Shown here: positions 10,176 to 20,323 of the stretch, piece after piece
Position numbering within the stretch: position 1 is the stretch's first letter
How the letters are laid out: the number at the start of each line of letters is the position of its first letter
Origin: Shewanella japonica
Lineage (GTDB): Bacteria; Pseudomonadota; Gammaproteobacteria; Enterobacterales; Shewanellaceae
NCBI RefSeq assembly: GCF_002075795.1
Contig: NZ_CP020472.1
Span: 541,001 to 605,000, forward strand
DNA length: 64,000 nucleotides
Reading direction: 5' to 3'
Notes under the pieces: model-generated
What the model was told of the DNA's origin: nothing
Seen by the model: the letters and a program-made list of their open reading frames with translations, nothing else
Databases searched by the model: none
Program-made: the position numbers and the translations under genes

Positions 10176-11738
10176 ATGAAGCTAATTCCCCTCGCGGCTG
10201 TGATGGTCAGCGTTGCATCAATGATGACAGTAAGCGACGTTATTGCTGACCAAAGTAATGAAGTGTCAGCTCATAAGCAGACAAATGTCAGTATGCATAG
10301 TCGTCAAATTGCCATTGATGAAACGGTAGTCACTGAACATAAAACGAAAGTGAATGGTAATAGCTTTTCTTATACCGCAACGGTTGGTACCCAACCTGTG
10401 TGGAACGAAAATGGCGATGCGGTCGCAACCTTAAGTTATACCTATTATCAGCGAGATAACGTTAGAAATAACGCCAAACGTCCTTTATTGATATCATTTA
10501 ATGGTGGTCCAGGTTCAGCGTCTGTGTGGATGGACATAGGTTACACAGGTCCTCGTGCCATTAACGTTGATGACGAAGGCTACCCTTTGCAGCCTTATGG
10601 GGTTAAAACCAACCCATATTCTATTTTAGATGTTGCCGATATCGTGTATGTAAACCCTGTTAATACGGGTTATTCACGGGTGTTACCTAATAAAGATGGC
10701 GAGATGCCATCAAAAGATGAACAACAGGAAATGTTCTTTGGGGTTAATGCTGATATTAAGTATTTAGCAGAATGGTTAAATACCTTTGTGAGCCGCAATG
10801 AGCGCTGGCGTTCACCTAAATACTTAATCGGTGAAAGTTACGGTACTACACGTGTATCTGGTTTGGCATTGGAGTTACAAGATCGTCAATGGATGTATTT
10901 AAATGGCGTCGTGCTGGTTTCACCAACCGATATTGGTATTGAACGTAAAGGCCCTGTAAAAGCCGCTAACCGCCTTCCTTATTTTGCCGCAGCCGCTTGG
11001 TACCACAAGGCGTTATCTGCCGATTTACAAAATACAGATTTAACCGAGTTTTTACCTGAGGTTGAGGCATTTACCATTAATGAATACATACCTGCGTTGG
11101 CAATGGGTGGTTTTATTGCGCCTGATCATAAGCAAAAAATTGCTGAGAAAGTAGCTTACTTCTCAGGCTTAAGTGTCGATGCTGTATTGAAGTCTAATCT
11201 AGATGTTTCAACTCGCTTTTTCTGGAAAGAATTATTACGTGAGCGTGGTCAAACTGTGGGGCGTTTAGATTCTCGTTACTTAGGGATTGATAAGCAAGAT
11301 GTTGGCGATAGTCCAGATTACAATGCTGAGTTAACGTCATGGTTACACTCTTTTACACCAGCAATTAATGCGTACATTCGTGAAGAGTTAAACTATAAAA
11401 CCGATATTAAGTATTACATGTTAGGTGATGTGCATCCGTGGGATCGCACTAACAACAAAACCGGTGAAAACTTACGTCAAGCAATGGCACAAAACCCGTA
11501 TTTAAATGTCATGGTTCAAGCTGGTTACTATGACGGTGCGACCAACTACTTTGATGCCAAATACACCATGTGGCAACTTGATCCAAGTAGCAAGATGAAA
11601 GACCGTTTAAGTTTTAAAGGTTATCGAAGTGGTCATATGATGTACTTACGTTCTGAAGATCTAAAACAGTCAAACCAAGACTTACGTGAATTTATTGAGA
11701 ACACCATGCCTAAACCAGATATAGCGGCAAAATATTAA
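10176..11738 (+). CDS. Secreted S10-family serine carboxypeptidase-like peptidase
   Basis: A 520-residue exported enzyme. A Sec signal peptide covers about residues 1-24 (MKLIPLAAVMVSVASMMTVS, with cleavage near VIADQ). The S10 signature ISFNGGPGSASVW forms the oxyanion region; IGESYGTTR contains the nucleophile serine (GESYG); the C-terminal GHMMY carries the catalytic histidine. The Asp of the triad should be in VQAGYYDGATN. The length is usual for bacterial S10 peptidases, which remove C-terminal residues from peptides in the periplasm or outside the cell. A terminator follows. AAAGAG lies shortly before the ATG. Confidence 0.92.
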   Translation: MKLIPLAAVMVSVASMMTVSDVIADQSNEVSAHKQTNVSMHSRQIAIDETVVTEHKTKVNGNSFSYTATVGTQPVWNENGDAVATLSYTYYQRDNVRNNAKRPLLISFNGGPGSASVWMDIGYTGPRAINVDDEGYPLQPYGVKTNPYSILDVADIVYVNPVNTGYSRVLPNKDGEMPSKDEQQEMFFGVNADIKYLAEWLNTFVSRNERWRSPKYLIGESYGTTRVSGLALELQDRQWMYLNGVVLVSPTDIGIERKGPVKAANRLPYFAAAAWYHKALSADLQNTDLTEFLPEVEAFTINEYIPALAMGGFIAPDHKQKIAEKVAYFSGLSVDAVLKSNLDVSTRFFWKELLRERGQTVGRLDSRYLGIDKQDVGDSPDYNAELTSWLHSFTPAINAYIREELNYKTDIKYYMLGDVHPWDRTNNKTGENLRQAMAQNPYLNVMVQAGYYDGATNYFDAKYTMWQLDPSSKMKDRLSFKGYRSGHMMYLRSEDLKQSNQDLREFIENTMPKPDIAAKY

Positions 11739-11792
11739 TAAATCATGTTTCAGTTGCGCAAGCGGCGATTTAAGCTTGACTGGATGACACAT

Positions 11793-11818
11793 AAAATGGG
11801 AGCTTCGGCTCCTATTTT
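11793..11818. terminator. Terminator between S10 peptidase and nuclease genes
   Basis: The stem AAAATGGGAGC / GCTCCTATTTT (one G-U pair) with a TTCG tetraloop. It argues against starting the downstream nuclease at an upstream ATG (11745) and for the start at 11895. Confidence 0.85.
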
Positions 11819-11894
11819 GATTAGGAAATCAACCGAGTTGTTGATTGAGTTATTTTGTATTACAAAGCAGAAAGATAATGAGTTGGAGTGGTCA

Positions 11895-14075
11895 ATGAGA
11901 TTAAGGATGTTATCGGCAGTATCGCTAGGGATTACGTTGTCCATGCCGATGTGGTTACAAGCTAAAACGGTCAATGAAGCAGCATCAACGGCGAATGATG
12001 TGTTATGTGAAGCTGCCTCGATTACCCCGATTTCTCAGATCCAAGGCACAGGAAGCAGTAGCCCGTTTGTGGTGGAAGGCACAAATGAATCCGTTAATGA
12101 ATTAACCACTCGAGGCGTAGTAACAGCTCGAGCTGATAGATTATACAAAGGTTTCTTTATTCAAGATCCTCTCGCTGCAGGTTCACCTTTAGCATCAGAC
12201 GGTATTTTTGTGCATTGGGGAGCGTCTGCACCCGCAGAAATCGTCCCAGGGATGGAAGTCTGTGTCACAGGTAAAGTACAAGAGTATTCAGGCTTTACCC
12301 AAATCAATATAGAACAACAGCAAAAATTTACACTCGGTAACCATGTTGGTGAGCTTGCTGCTACGCCTTTATTGGTTCAAGAAGGTCAAAGTTTGGCTCA
12401 AACTCTTGAGCGATTTGAAGGCATGAAAGTTGTGTTAACAACAGCGAGTGATATGAAAGTCACACGTTCATTTAGCCTCGATTATGATTCATACCGTAAT
12501 AACATGGTGTTGTCACATCAAGCACCATTAATGAAAGCCACCCAGGTTTATTCACCTTTATCCACTGACGCAATCGCATTACACAGTGCCAATATCAGCA
12601 ATCAACTTGTGGTTGAATCTGACTATAAAGCTGAGCATGGCGAGGTGCCGTATTTTTTAAATTTTAATGCCGATAACGGTTATATTCGTATCGGAGATAC
12701 CTTGACCAACATTGAAGGAGTCATTGGCTATAGCTACGATCAATACCGTTTGATGCCAACCAATAGCATCAATGCTAGCGACTTTATTCGTAATCAAGAC
12801 AGAACGGCGGCACCTACGATTGCAAACCAAGGTGATATTCGGGTCGCAAGTTTTAATGTGCTGAATTTCTTTAATAGCGAATTTGGCGGAGATGCTAACC
12901 CATTAGGCCATAACCGAGGGGCAAAAGTTGAATCAGAAATGCGATTGCAGCGGACCAAAATCGTTAATGCAATGGCGGCAATGAATGCAGATATTATTGG
13001 TTTAATGGAAGTTGAGAATAATGGCTTTGGTGAATTAAGTGCCATTCAAAATTTAGTCACAGCGCTTAATGCAAAGCTGCCTGCTGAACTTGCTTATCAA
13101 TTTGTTGAAGTCACTGACAATGGCGGCTTTGTCGGCTCAGATGCTATTGCTGTCGGTATATTATATCGACCTTCTGTGGTGACTTTAGATGGAAAAGCAA
13201 AGGTGATACCAACACCTGAACAGCATCTAGAAGAAGGGGTGATTACACGTAGAAATGGCGATGTAAAAGAAACGAACCCTGCATATCATAAATACCAGCG
13301 CCATAGCTTAATGCAAGCTTTTATGATTGATGAGCAAAAACTGACAATCGTAGTGAATCACTTTAAATCTAAAGGCTCAGGCTGTGTCGAAGATTGGTTA
13401 AGCTTCAATGAAGAATCAGAGCCAGTAGATTTACAAGGCAAGTGTAATGCGTTTCGAGTCTCTGCTGCTAAGGTCATAGGCGAGTCGGTTAAAGACATAG
13501 AAGGGGATGTATTGGTTATTGGTGATTTAAATGCCTATGGCAAAGAAGATCCATTAGCAGTGCTAACTGATTATGATGCAGCGCTAAGTGAACGAGTCAT
13601 TAAAACGGCATCATATACCCGTTTAAATGGCGTTGAGTATGAAGCAACAGGCTAGGTAATTGATAAAGGCTATGGGTTTATTAATTTAAATACGCAAGCC
13701 CATGGCGCAGCGACGTACTCATACAGTTATCGAGGTGAACTAGGCAATTTAGACCACGCCTTAGGTAATGCCAGCTTAGCAGCACGTATGGTAGCCATTG
13801 AAGATTGGCATATCAATGCGGTTGAATCTAACTTGTTCGAATACAGCAGTAAATATACCGGAGAGCTAGCCAAGTCTGATAATGTTTACTCTTCATCAGA
13901 TCATGATCCAGTGCTCATTGCGCTGGCATACCCTCAAGCGGCAGTATCAAAAGTAAAAGTCGGTGAAATTAAACAAAATGCTGGTGGCAGTTTAGGTTAC
14001 TTGGGTTTATTACTTTTATTGACCTTATGCCTTGGCCGTACGTTTAGGCTTCAAAATGAGTCAACTCATCACTAA
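11895..14075 (+). pseudogene. ExeM/NucH-type extracellular nuclease, interrupted by an amber codon
   Basis: One reading frame of about 726 codons, split by an in-frame TAG at 13653-13655. The N-terminus (MRLRMLSAVSLGITLSM) is a signal peptide, with GGAG before the ATG at 11895. An OB-like region is followed by an endonuclease/exonuclease/phosphatase domain: IRVASFNVLNFFN, LMEVENNG (metal-binding Glu), VVNHFKSKGSG and VIGDLNAYG. After the stop, the same frame continues with LGNLDHALGNASLAARM, then SSSDHDPVLIALAYP (catalytic His/Asp), and ends with a GlyGly-CTERM sorting helix (GGSLGYLGLLLLLTLC) and basic tail. The truncated product would lack the catalytic histidine and the sorting signal. Homologues are extracellular or surface nucleases that digest DNA, affect biofilms and recycle phosphate. 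The two halves look otherwise intact, so the mutation is recent, a sequencing error, or read through. Confidence 0.85.
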
Positions 14076-14102
14076 TGGCGAGATTGGATATGGTAGGTTA
14101 GT

Positions 14103-14129
14103 AAAAAAGGAGCCTTAGGCTCCTTTTTT
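14103..14129. terminator. Bidirectional terminator
   Basis: A perfect 12-bp stem, AAAAAAGGAGCC / GGCTCCTTTTTT, with a TTA loop, between the convergent nuclease and PepSY genes. Confidence 0.9.
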
Positions 14130-14145
14130 ATTGGTTGTTGTCACT

Positions 14146-15264
14146 TCAAGCCACTGGCTGAGAGTCTATGGCCACTCTGGCCCGTTTGGATGCGGATTTT
14201 TGCTGACGCCGATTCCAATATAAATATAAGCCTGTAAAGCCTAGTAGTACTGGCATTAACCCTACAATACACCAAATAATACGAGTAATGAGTCCGCCAA
14301 AGTAACCAAAGTGCAGTTTTCTAAAACTGTCTAAAAACACCATTAATAAACCCGCTTCTCGAATATCTTGTTTATTAAGGAGTTTGCCTGTGGTTTTGTC
14401 AAAACTGACAGTGCTTGCGTACTCACTATGCAAAGGGTTACTGCTTTGTACTGCGCCATAAAAAGTAATATCTCGTTCGGGTTCATGGGGCATAGCCAAG
14501 TAGCCAGCTTGGTAACTGGGTATTTCAGCATGGCTTTTTAGCCGCAATGACTCGAAAGAAATCTCAGGACTATGAAGTGGAGCAGTGATGTAAACATGGG
14601 CGCCATCACCGTGCTCGTTTATTTCATGCAAGATGCCAGCAATGTTCCAGTAGCCGCCGGTAAAAGCCATGATGATTAAAATTGGTGAGCTTAAAATGCC
14701 GATGAACTTGTGAATATCACTAAATAAAACACGCTTAACGGCTTTAAAGCGCATGGTGAACAACTTTGCCCAAAAACGACGGTATAAAATGATGCCGCTG
14801 ATCCCTAAAAATAACATGATCAGTGCGGCAGCAAAGCCAACCCAAGCGCCTTTAACATCGAGTAAAAAGGTGTAATGCAATTCGAGCAACCAATCAGTGA
14901 TGTAGTGTCCCATTGGCTGGGAGACTGACAATAACTCGCCGTTATATTGATTGATATAAATCTTTTCCCATTGTTCAGTGCCATGCTTAATCAAGTAACC
15001 TGCATCTGAACGGTGCTTATCGTCAAATAATCCCCATCCACCTAGCTCGTAACCTGGATTTGCAGCCAGTGTCGTTTGCATCAAGGTATCTAAGCTGACT
15101 CGCTCGCTGGTTGCTGTGGCATCAACGACCATATGCGATGGGCGCAAAAGGCTGTCTATTTCGACCTTAAAAACCAAAATGCTGCCAGTTATTGAAATGA
15201 TCAATAACGGCAGCATCGCAATTAAGGCTCCATAGGAGTGCCATTTAAATAATGTTTTTCTCAT
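14146..15264 (-). CDS. PepSY-associated membrane protein (iron-uptake reductase-like)
   Basis: About 372 residues with four main transmembrane segments: near residues 8-30 (YGALIAMLPLLIISITGSIL), around 140-160, around 185-210, and near the C-terminus (IIWCIVGLMPVLLGFTGLYLY). This is the layout of PepSY/PiuB proteins, which sit beside TonB-dependent siderophore receptors and are thought to reduce or release iron at the inner membrane. Conserved histidines (KWHSYGALI, ELHYTFL, DIHKFIG, KLHFGYFGG) are candidate heme ligands. The in-frame TTG at 15285 lies inside a terminator, so the ATG at 15264 is used. It is downstream of the receptor gene and probably reached by readthrough. Confidence 0.87.
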   Translation of the reverse strand: MRKTLFKWHSYGALIAMLPLLIISITGSILVFKVEIDSLLRPSHMVVDATATSERVSLDTLMQTTLAANPGYELGGWGLFDDKHRSDAGYLIKHGTEQWEKIYINQYNGELLSVSQPMGHYITDWLLELHYTFLLDVKGAWVGFAAALIMLFLGISGIILYRRFWAKLFTMRFKAVKRVLFSDIHKFIGILSSPILIIMAFTGGYWNIAGILHEINEHGDGAHVYITAPLHSPEISFESLRLKSHAEIPSYQAGYLAMPHEPERDITFYGAVQSSNPLHSEYASTVSFDKTTGKLLNKQDIREAGLLMVFLDSFRKLHFGYFGGLITRIIWCIVGLMPVLLGFTGLYLYWNRRQQKSASKRARVAIDSQPVA

Positions 15265-15283
15265 AATTGACTCTAATTGGATC

Positions 15284-15316
15284 AAAAAAGGCTTCTTGCT
15301 TTACAGCAAGAAGCCT
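15284..15316 (-). terminator. Terminator between receptor and PepSY genes
   Basis: A perfect 12-bp stem, AGGCTTCTTGCT / AGCAAGAAGCCT, followed on the minus strand by a T-run. It directly follows the receptor stop and precedes the PepSY ATG by about 20 bases, so it probably lowers expression of the second gene. Confidence 0.85.
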
Positions 15317-15326
15317 CTACATCAGC

Positions 15327-17459
15327 TTATAATTTCCAGCTTAATGTCGCGCTATAATTTGTTGGAGCACCATAGAAACCTTGCGCCCAGTATAGGCTCG
15401 TTAAGTATTTCTCGTCGGTGATGTTTTTAGCATTAACGCTTAGCTCAATATTTTCGTTAAACTCATAACGAGCCATCAGATCAACAATGGCATACGCATC
15501 TTGCGTAGTCACAACTGTTTTCGTTGGTTCTTGGTAGCGGAAAATATCATCCTGCCAGCGCATGTTTGCACCAATTGTTAAACCTTCTAAGAATGGAATT
15601 TCATAAGTGGTGCCTAACTTGAATAATTTTTCAGGAGTGTAATTAGCTACCTGATTCGTTTCGTCGCTAGTACTGATATCAAAGTCAGTGTAGCCAAGAC
15701 TCACATTTAATCCTGGGTAAACTTCGCCAGCGACATCAAGTTCAAAGCCTTTACTCTCGATGCCATCTGCACCGTAATAACGCTGTTCAGTCGGTGGAAG
15801 CTCAGCGGTATCTGGGTCTAGCGTCGCTAAGTTGGTTTGAATGACATTGAAGTAAGCCACAGTGGTGATCAACCTGCCATCAAATAACTCACTTTTTAGC
15901 CCTATTTCGCTGCTTTCGCCCGTAACAGGTTTCAAGATGTTGTTATTGATATCTTTTTCTGTTTGAGAGGTGAATGTTTCGGTATAACTCGCATAGGCTG
16001 AAAGTTCAGGAATGATATTATAAACTGCGCCAACATAAGGAATGAATTCAGCATCTTCTACAGTTTGATCATTACCATAAGCTTCTCCATCAACCTGCCA
16101 GTCGTTAAAGCGACCGCCAGCAATCAAGTGGAAACCTTCGAATAAATTAAATCTACCTGTGAAGTAAGCCGCTTTTTGGGTCGCTTCAACATCACTGCCA
16201 CTCAGGCCGTCAGCAAAAGTTGGTTTAGGAGTATTACCATCCCAGGTGTTGAGATCTGGCATTGCCGGGAAACCATTACCAGTGGTGTAATCATATAAGG
16301 ATGTGTCGATATAACTTACTTTCGCATAGTTCACACCCACGACCAGCTGATGGTCTCTTCCAAACAGTTCAAAGTCACCATTTAAATATACGTCGACTAA
16401 ATCATGTTCATCATCAAGATCATACTCACTGCCATAACCGGTTAATCCGAGCTCGGTTTCTTTATCAGGTGTGCCATATACATAGAAGAGCTCAGTATCT
16501 TCATCGGTGGTGCGGTGTGAGTAGGTTGCACGTAAATGCCAGTCATTATTAAAGTAATGGCTTAGCTCTGCGACAGTATTGTTTTTGACAACTTGCCAAT
16601 TTGACCAGTCAGCTGAAGTATTGGTTGAGCGATCATAATTGGTTGGACTGCCATCAGTATAGAAAAGTGGCAAAGCGCCCCAGTTATTGCCTTTAGCATC
16701 GTTATTTATATAACTGTGGCTAATAGATAGTGATGTATTGTCACCCAAGTTGGCTTCGAGAAAGGCATACATAATCGTCTTGTCAGTTTCATATCTGTCT
16801 AAATATGAATCTTTGGTTTGCTTGACGGCAACAGCTCTTGCTGCAAAAGTATCATTAATTATGTAAGTGCCATCGGCTTCTATGCGTTTGTTATCCCAGC
16901 TTCCGTAACTCGCTCGTAAATTAAGGTTACTTTGTGCCGTAGGGCGTTTACGAATAAAGTTAATGGTGGCAGATGGATTACCGACACCAGTCATTAGGCC
17001 ATTTGCACCACGGATAACTTCAATACGGTCATAAATCGCAGTATCTTCATCTGCGTGGTTATTACCATTGGTTAGTGGTAAACCGACGCCATCAATTTGA
17101 AAGTTGGTGACATCAAAACCACGTGCAGTGTAGTAAGTTCGATCAGTTTCGATACGCTCAACATTAATACCGGTAGCGCTATCTAATGCAGAATTAATAT
17201 CATTTAGCTGAAAATCCTGTAGCTGCGCGCTTGTGATAACAGAAACGGATTGAGGAATGTCAACAATTGCTAAGTCTAATCGAGAAGCTCCACTTGCTGA
17301 GTGAGCGTTATAACCTTCAATATATCGGCCTTTAACTTCAATCACTTCTAGATTGCTCGGCTGATTCTGATTATCAGTTTCATTAATTTCTTCTGCTGAT
17401 ACGCTTTGTAATGCACTTAAAGCGCATAACATGGATAAGTAAATAGGACTTAGTTTCAT
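15327..17459 (-). CDS. TonB-dependent siderophore receptor
   Basis: A 710-residue outer-membrane protein. The signal peptide (MKLSPIYLSMLCALSALQSV) ends near SAEE. The TonB box region is LEVIEVKGR. The plug domain covers about residues 60-160, with DIPQSVSVITSAQLQDFQ, YTARGFDVTNFQIDGVGLP and IEVIRGANGLMTGVGNPSAT, the signature of the FhuE/FpvA-type siderophore receptors. The 22-strand barrel fills the rest and ends in the typical aromatic strand YSATLSWKL. It transports a ferric siderophore into the periplasm using TonB energy; the siderophore cannot be told. A Fur-like box lies upstream. Confidence 0.95.
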   Translation of the reverse strand: MKLSPIYLSMLCALSALQSVSAEEINETDNQNQPSNLEVIEVKGRYIEGYNAHSASGASRLDLAIVDIPQSVSVITSAQLQDFQLNDINSALDSATGINVERIETDRTYYTARGFDVTNFQIDGVGLPLTNGNNHADEDTAIYDRIEVIRGANGLMTGVGNPSATINFIRKRPTAQSNLNLRASYGSWDNKRIEADGTYIINDTFAARAVAVKQTKDSYLDRYETDKTIMYAFLEANLGDNTSLSISHSYINNDAKGNNWGALPLFYTDGSPTNYDRSTNTSADWSNWQVVKNNTVAELSHYFNNDWHLRATYSHRTTDEDTELFYVYGTPDKETELGLTGYGSEYDLDDEHDLVDVYLNGDFELFGRDHQLVVGVNYAKVSYIDTSLYDYTTGNGFPAMPDLNTWDGNTPKPTFADGLSGSDVEATQKAAYFTGRFNLFEGFHLIAGGRFNDWQVDGEAYGNDQTVEDAEFIPYVGAVYNIIPELSAYASYTETFTSQTEKDINNNILKPVTGESSEIGLKSELFDGRLITTVAYFNVIQTNLATLDPDTAELPPTEQRYYGADGIESKGFELDVAGEVYPGLNVSLGYTDFDISTSDETNQVANYTPEKLFKLGTTYEIPFLEGLTIGANMRWQDDIFRYQEPTKTVVTTQDAYAIVDLMARYEFNENIELSVNAKNITDEKYLTSLYWAQGFYGAPTNYSATLSWKL

Positions 17460-17568
17460 ATTTTCATCATCTTAACTGCTGTGAAAGCACAGTGCTTTTC
17501 ACTAGAATGGGCAATTGTTATTGCAAATGGAGTATTTGCACCAAATGATAAAGAAAAGTTAACAAAAA

Positions 17569-17587
17569 ATGAATGAAAATCATTATC
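17569..17587 (-). promoter_or_regulatory. Fur-like box upstream of the siderophore receptor
   Basis: ATGAATGAAAATCATTATC matches the 19-bp Fur consensus GATAATGATAATCATTATC at 15 of 19 positions. It lies 110 bases upstream of the receptor ATG, so iron repression of the receptor is likely. Confidence 0.75.
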
Positions 17588-17722
17588 ATTTACAAATGGG
17601 CTAAATTGTAAATTTTTTGAAAATTTTTCACTGTTATTTGAGATGGCTTTATGGGCTATTTTCGATAAAGAACAAACCCGTTTGCAGATGATTGTTATAG
17701 TGATAGAAGCACATTTGTGGCT

Positions 17723-17741
17723 AATAATGATCATTCTTAAG
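17723..17741. promoter_or_regulatory. Possible second Fur-like site
   Basis: AATAATGATCATTCTTAAG contains a palindromic AATGATCATT core and matches the Fur consensus at about 13 of 19 positions. It lies just upstream of the divergent acyltransferase gene and could couple it to iron. Weak match. Confidence 0.3.
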
Positions 17742-17762
17742 TTCCCAAAGAGAACCCAATAA

Positions 17763-18917
17763 ATGAATACTGTAAGTCAATCAGTACTTAAAAAGCGTAT
17801 TGATAGTATTGATATCATGCGTGGTATCGTGATGTTAATCATGTTGTTAGATCATGTCAGGGAGCGATTTTTCTTTCATGAACAAGTGACTGACCCAATG
17901 ACCTTAGACAGTACCAGTACAGGGTTATTTATCAGTCGATTTGCAGCACATTTTTGTGCACCGACTTTTGTCTTCTTAACTGGCGTGTCAGCTTGGTTAT
18001 ACAATCATCCTCAGTTTGGGCCAGAGCGCTCAGCAAGGTCTTTTTTAATTAAGCGTGGTCTGTTTATTATTGCCTTAGAATGCACCGTGATTACTTTTCA
18101 GTGGATGGGTAATTACGAGATGATTTGGCTACAGGTTATGTGGGCGATTGGTATTAGTATGCTAGCACTCGCATTACTGATTGGCTTACCTCGAGTTTGG
18201 CTTGGTGTTATTGGCCTAGTCATCGTATTTGGCCACAACATGTTAACGCCTATACAGTTCTCACCAGGTGAGTGGGGTTACACGTTATGGGCGATATTGC
18301 ATGATCGCGGTAATATTTTACCTAATGACTTTATTGGAATTAGAGCTAGTTATCCCGTGTTGCCTTGGATAGGCGTGATACTGTTAGGCTATGTTATGGC
18401 GCCAATATACAGTGCTTCATTTGAAGATAAACAGCGTCACAAAATCCTTATTCAACTTGGTCTAAGCTGTTTTGTTATTTTCGCTATTTTGCGTGGTTTT
18501 AATATTTATGGTGAAACCTTAGATTGGCAGCAAGGTGACAGTATACTGATGACGCTGAAGTCGGTGTTTAATTTAACTAAATACCCACCTTCTTTAGCTT
18601 TCTTGCTAGTGACTATTGGCGGCACTTTATTCTGTTTACGTGCACTTGAAAAAGTAAACCCGCGTTACGGTAAAGTCTTGTCTACCTTTGGCTCAGCGCC
18701 GATGTTTTTCTATATTGTTCATTTGTATTTATTACTTGCTATGTACCGATTTGCAGTAAATGTAATTGGGCCAAACTATGGTGATTTATATGGATTTACA
18801 GACATTAGTTGGGTATGGATTACGACAGTTATTTTAGCGGTATTACTGTATTTTCCCACCAAGTGGTTTAGTCAATATAAGCATCAAAGTAAACAGGGTT
18901 GGATTAAGTACTTCTAA
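17763..18917 (+). CDS. DUF1624 / HGSNAT-like membrane acyltransferase
   Basis: A 384-residue integral membrane protein with about ten hydrophobic helices. The N-terminus SIDIMRGIVMLIMLLDHVRE is the signature of the heparan-alpha-glucosaminide N-acetyltransferase / YeiB-type group, with the conserved Asp-His at the end of helix 1. A second typical segment is FAAHFCAPTFVFLTGVSAWLY. Relatives transfer acyl groups across membranes to sugars or envelope polymers; no substrate is known here. It is divergent from the siderophore receptor and ends at a terminator facing purC. Confidence 0.85.
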   Translation: MNTVSQSVLKKRIDSIDIMRGIVMLIMLLDHVRERFFFHEQVTDPMTLDSTSTGLFISRFAAHFCAPTFVFLTGVSAWLYNHPQFGPERSARSFLIKRGLFIIALECTVITFQWMGNYEMIWLQVMWAIGISMLALALLIGLPRVWLGVIGLVIVFGHNMLTPIQFSPGEWGYTLWAILHDRGNILPNDFIGIRASYPVLPWIGVILLGYVMAPIYSASFEDKQRHKILIQLGLSCFVIFAILRGFNIYGETLDWQQGDSILMTLKSVFNLTKYPPSLAFLLVTIGGTLFCLRALEKVNPRYGKVLSTFGSAPMFFYIVHLYLLLAMYRFAVNVIGPNYGDLYGFTDISWVWITTVILAVLLYFPTKWFSQYKHQSKQGWIKYF

Positions 18918-18928
18918 AGGTCACTGCC

Positions 18929-18960
18929 AGTAAAAAGGCGCCATTAGGCGCCTTTTTACT
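18929..18960. terminator. Bidirectional terminator
   Basis: A perfect 14-bp stem, AGTAAAAAGGCGCC / GGCGCCTTTTTACT, with an ATTA loop, between the convergent acyltransferase gene and purC. Confidence 0.92.
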
Positions 18961-18975
18961 CTGCTAAATTCATTA

Positions 18976-20079
18976 TTAGTCGATTAAGTCGAAATTTTCA
19001 CGTAAAACTTTAATGATATCGGCTTTAGGGTTTTCAGGAAGCTTAATGCTGCTACCTGTGACTTTTTCAGCAACACCGGTATAGGTGCGCGATACATTCA
19101 TCATCGCTTCAAGAGGTAGATCGTTGTCACGTGCTAATGCTTCACGCTCAGGCATTCTGTCTTTATTTAATAAAATGTCAGCGTCATCAAAGTGATTGAG
19201 TAAGAACTGACGGAAACCTTCTTTTGAGTTTTCTACAATCTTACCGTCACGGTAAGCAGGGCCATCCCAAATACGTGATGAATCAGGCGTACCCACTTCA
19301 TCCATGTAAATCAGTTTCGAATTACCTTCTTTGTCATCTACGTAACCAAATTCAAACTTGGTATCGACAAACATCTGGTCGTGGCTAGCTAAGGCATCTG
19401 AAATTACGTTAAAGCCCTCTTTAAGCAGTTTTTCGTATAAATCGATATCGGATGCCTTTTCAAACCCAAATGCTTCCACATTGGCTTCAATGTCTGCACG
19501 ACTGATGTTGACATCGTCTTGCTCTGGAACGCCAGGAATACCTGTTAAAATCCCTTTGGTAGAAGGAGTGATTAACAGCTCAGGCAGTTTTTGATCTTTC
19601 TCTAAGCCTTCAGGTAAGGTGATGCCGCAAAATTCACGCTCACCTTTTGCATATGCACGCCACATCGAGCCAGTAATGTATTGGCGACAAATTGCTTCAA
19701 CTTTAATTGGTCGTGCTTTTTGTACTATCCAAACAAATGGATGTGGGATGTCTAGGATATGGCTGTCTGCTAAGCCATGCTCTGCAAACAAGGTAAACCA
19801 GTGGTTGGAAATCGCATTCAGTGCTGCGCCTTTGCCAGGAATACCTTGCAGGTTGCCTTCGCCATGGAAAATACAATCAAATGCTGAAATGCGATCACTG
19901 ATCACCATGATGGCTAATGGTGTATCCGCTGGAGCATCGTAGCCTTTGTCTTTGATAAGGCGGCGACTATCAGTATCGGTTAGCCAATAAACACTGCGGA
20001 CCTTGCCACTGTGTACCGGTTTGTCGGTACGAATAGGCAAATCATTGTTAATTGCGAGAACTGAATCAGCAAGACTCAT
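18976..20079 (-). CDS. purC: SAICAR synthase (phosphoribosylaminoimidazole-succinocarboxamide synthase)
   Basis: A 367-residue enzyme of purine synthesis that joins CAIR and aspartate using ATP to give SAICAR. Motifs: [13 protein letters not shown] (nucleotide loop), [32 protein letters not shown], and [13 protein letters not shown], which is the family signature near the active site. It is longer than the E. coli enzyme (about 237 residues) and represents the long PurC form seen in marine gammaproteobacteria. It is monocistronic. I saw no clear PurR site upstream. Confidence 0.96.
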   Translation of the reverse strand: MSLADSVLAINNDLPIRTDKPVHSGKVRSVYWLTDTDSRRLIKDKGYDAPADTPLAIMVISDRISAFDCIFHGEGNLQGIPGKGAALNAISNHWFTLFAEHGLADSHILDIPHPFVWIVQKARPIKVEAICRQYITGSMWRAYAKGEREFCGITLPEGLEKDQKLPELLITPSTKGILTGIPGVPEQDDVNISRADIEANVEAFGFEKASDIDLYEKLLKEGFNVISDALASHDQMFVDTKFEFGYVDDKEGNSKLIYMDEVGTPDSSRIWDGPAYRDGKIVENSKEGFRQFLLNHFDDADILLNKDRMPEREALARDNDLPLEAMMNVSRTYTGVAEKVTGSSIKLPENPKADIIKVLRENFDLID

Positions 20080-20323
20080 GACCAGTATTCCTTAGAGGTT
20101 AAGTGTAGGGAGCTATCCTTTAATAACAGGATATGTCGGTATTTTAATGGCGGCTATTTTACCTTTATTAAGCCAGATTTCCATGCTTATAACAGGGCTA
20201 AACTCTTAATCCTGTATAGCGAATACTGAGGGGCTTAATATTAGTTTTTAATGCTTTATTCGTTGGTCTGTATCAGGCAAGATATTGCAGCTTATACTCT
20301 TGTTAACATCTGTGAGACATTCT

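Noticed and set aside
11745..11894. Upstream extension of the nuclease start to 11745
   Set aside because: The extension runs through a terminator hairpin and lacks a signal peptide; the ATG at 11895 has GGAG and a proper signal sequence.
17456..17734. A 92-codon minus-strand frame upstream of the siderophore receptor
   Set aside because: It covers the Fur-like box and the promoter, has an Ile/Ser/Lys composition without a pattern, and ends at the receptor start; treated as non-coding.
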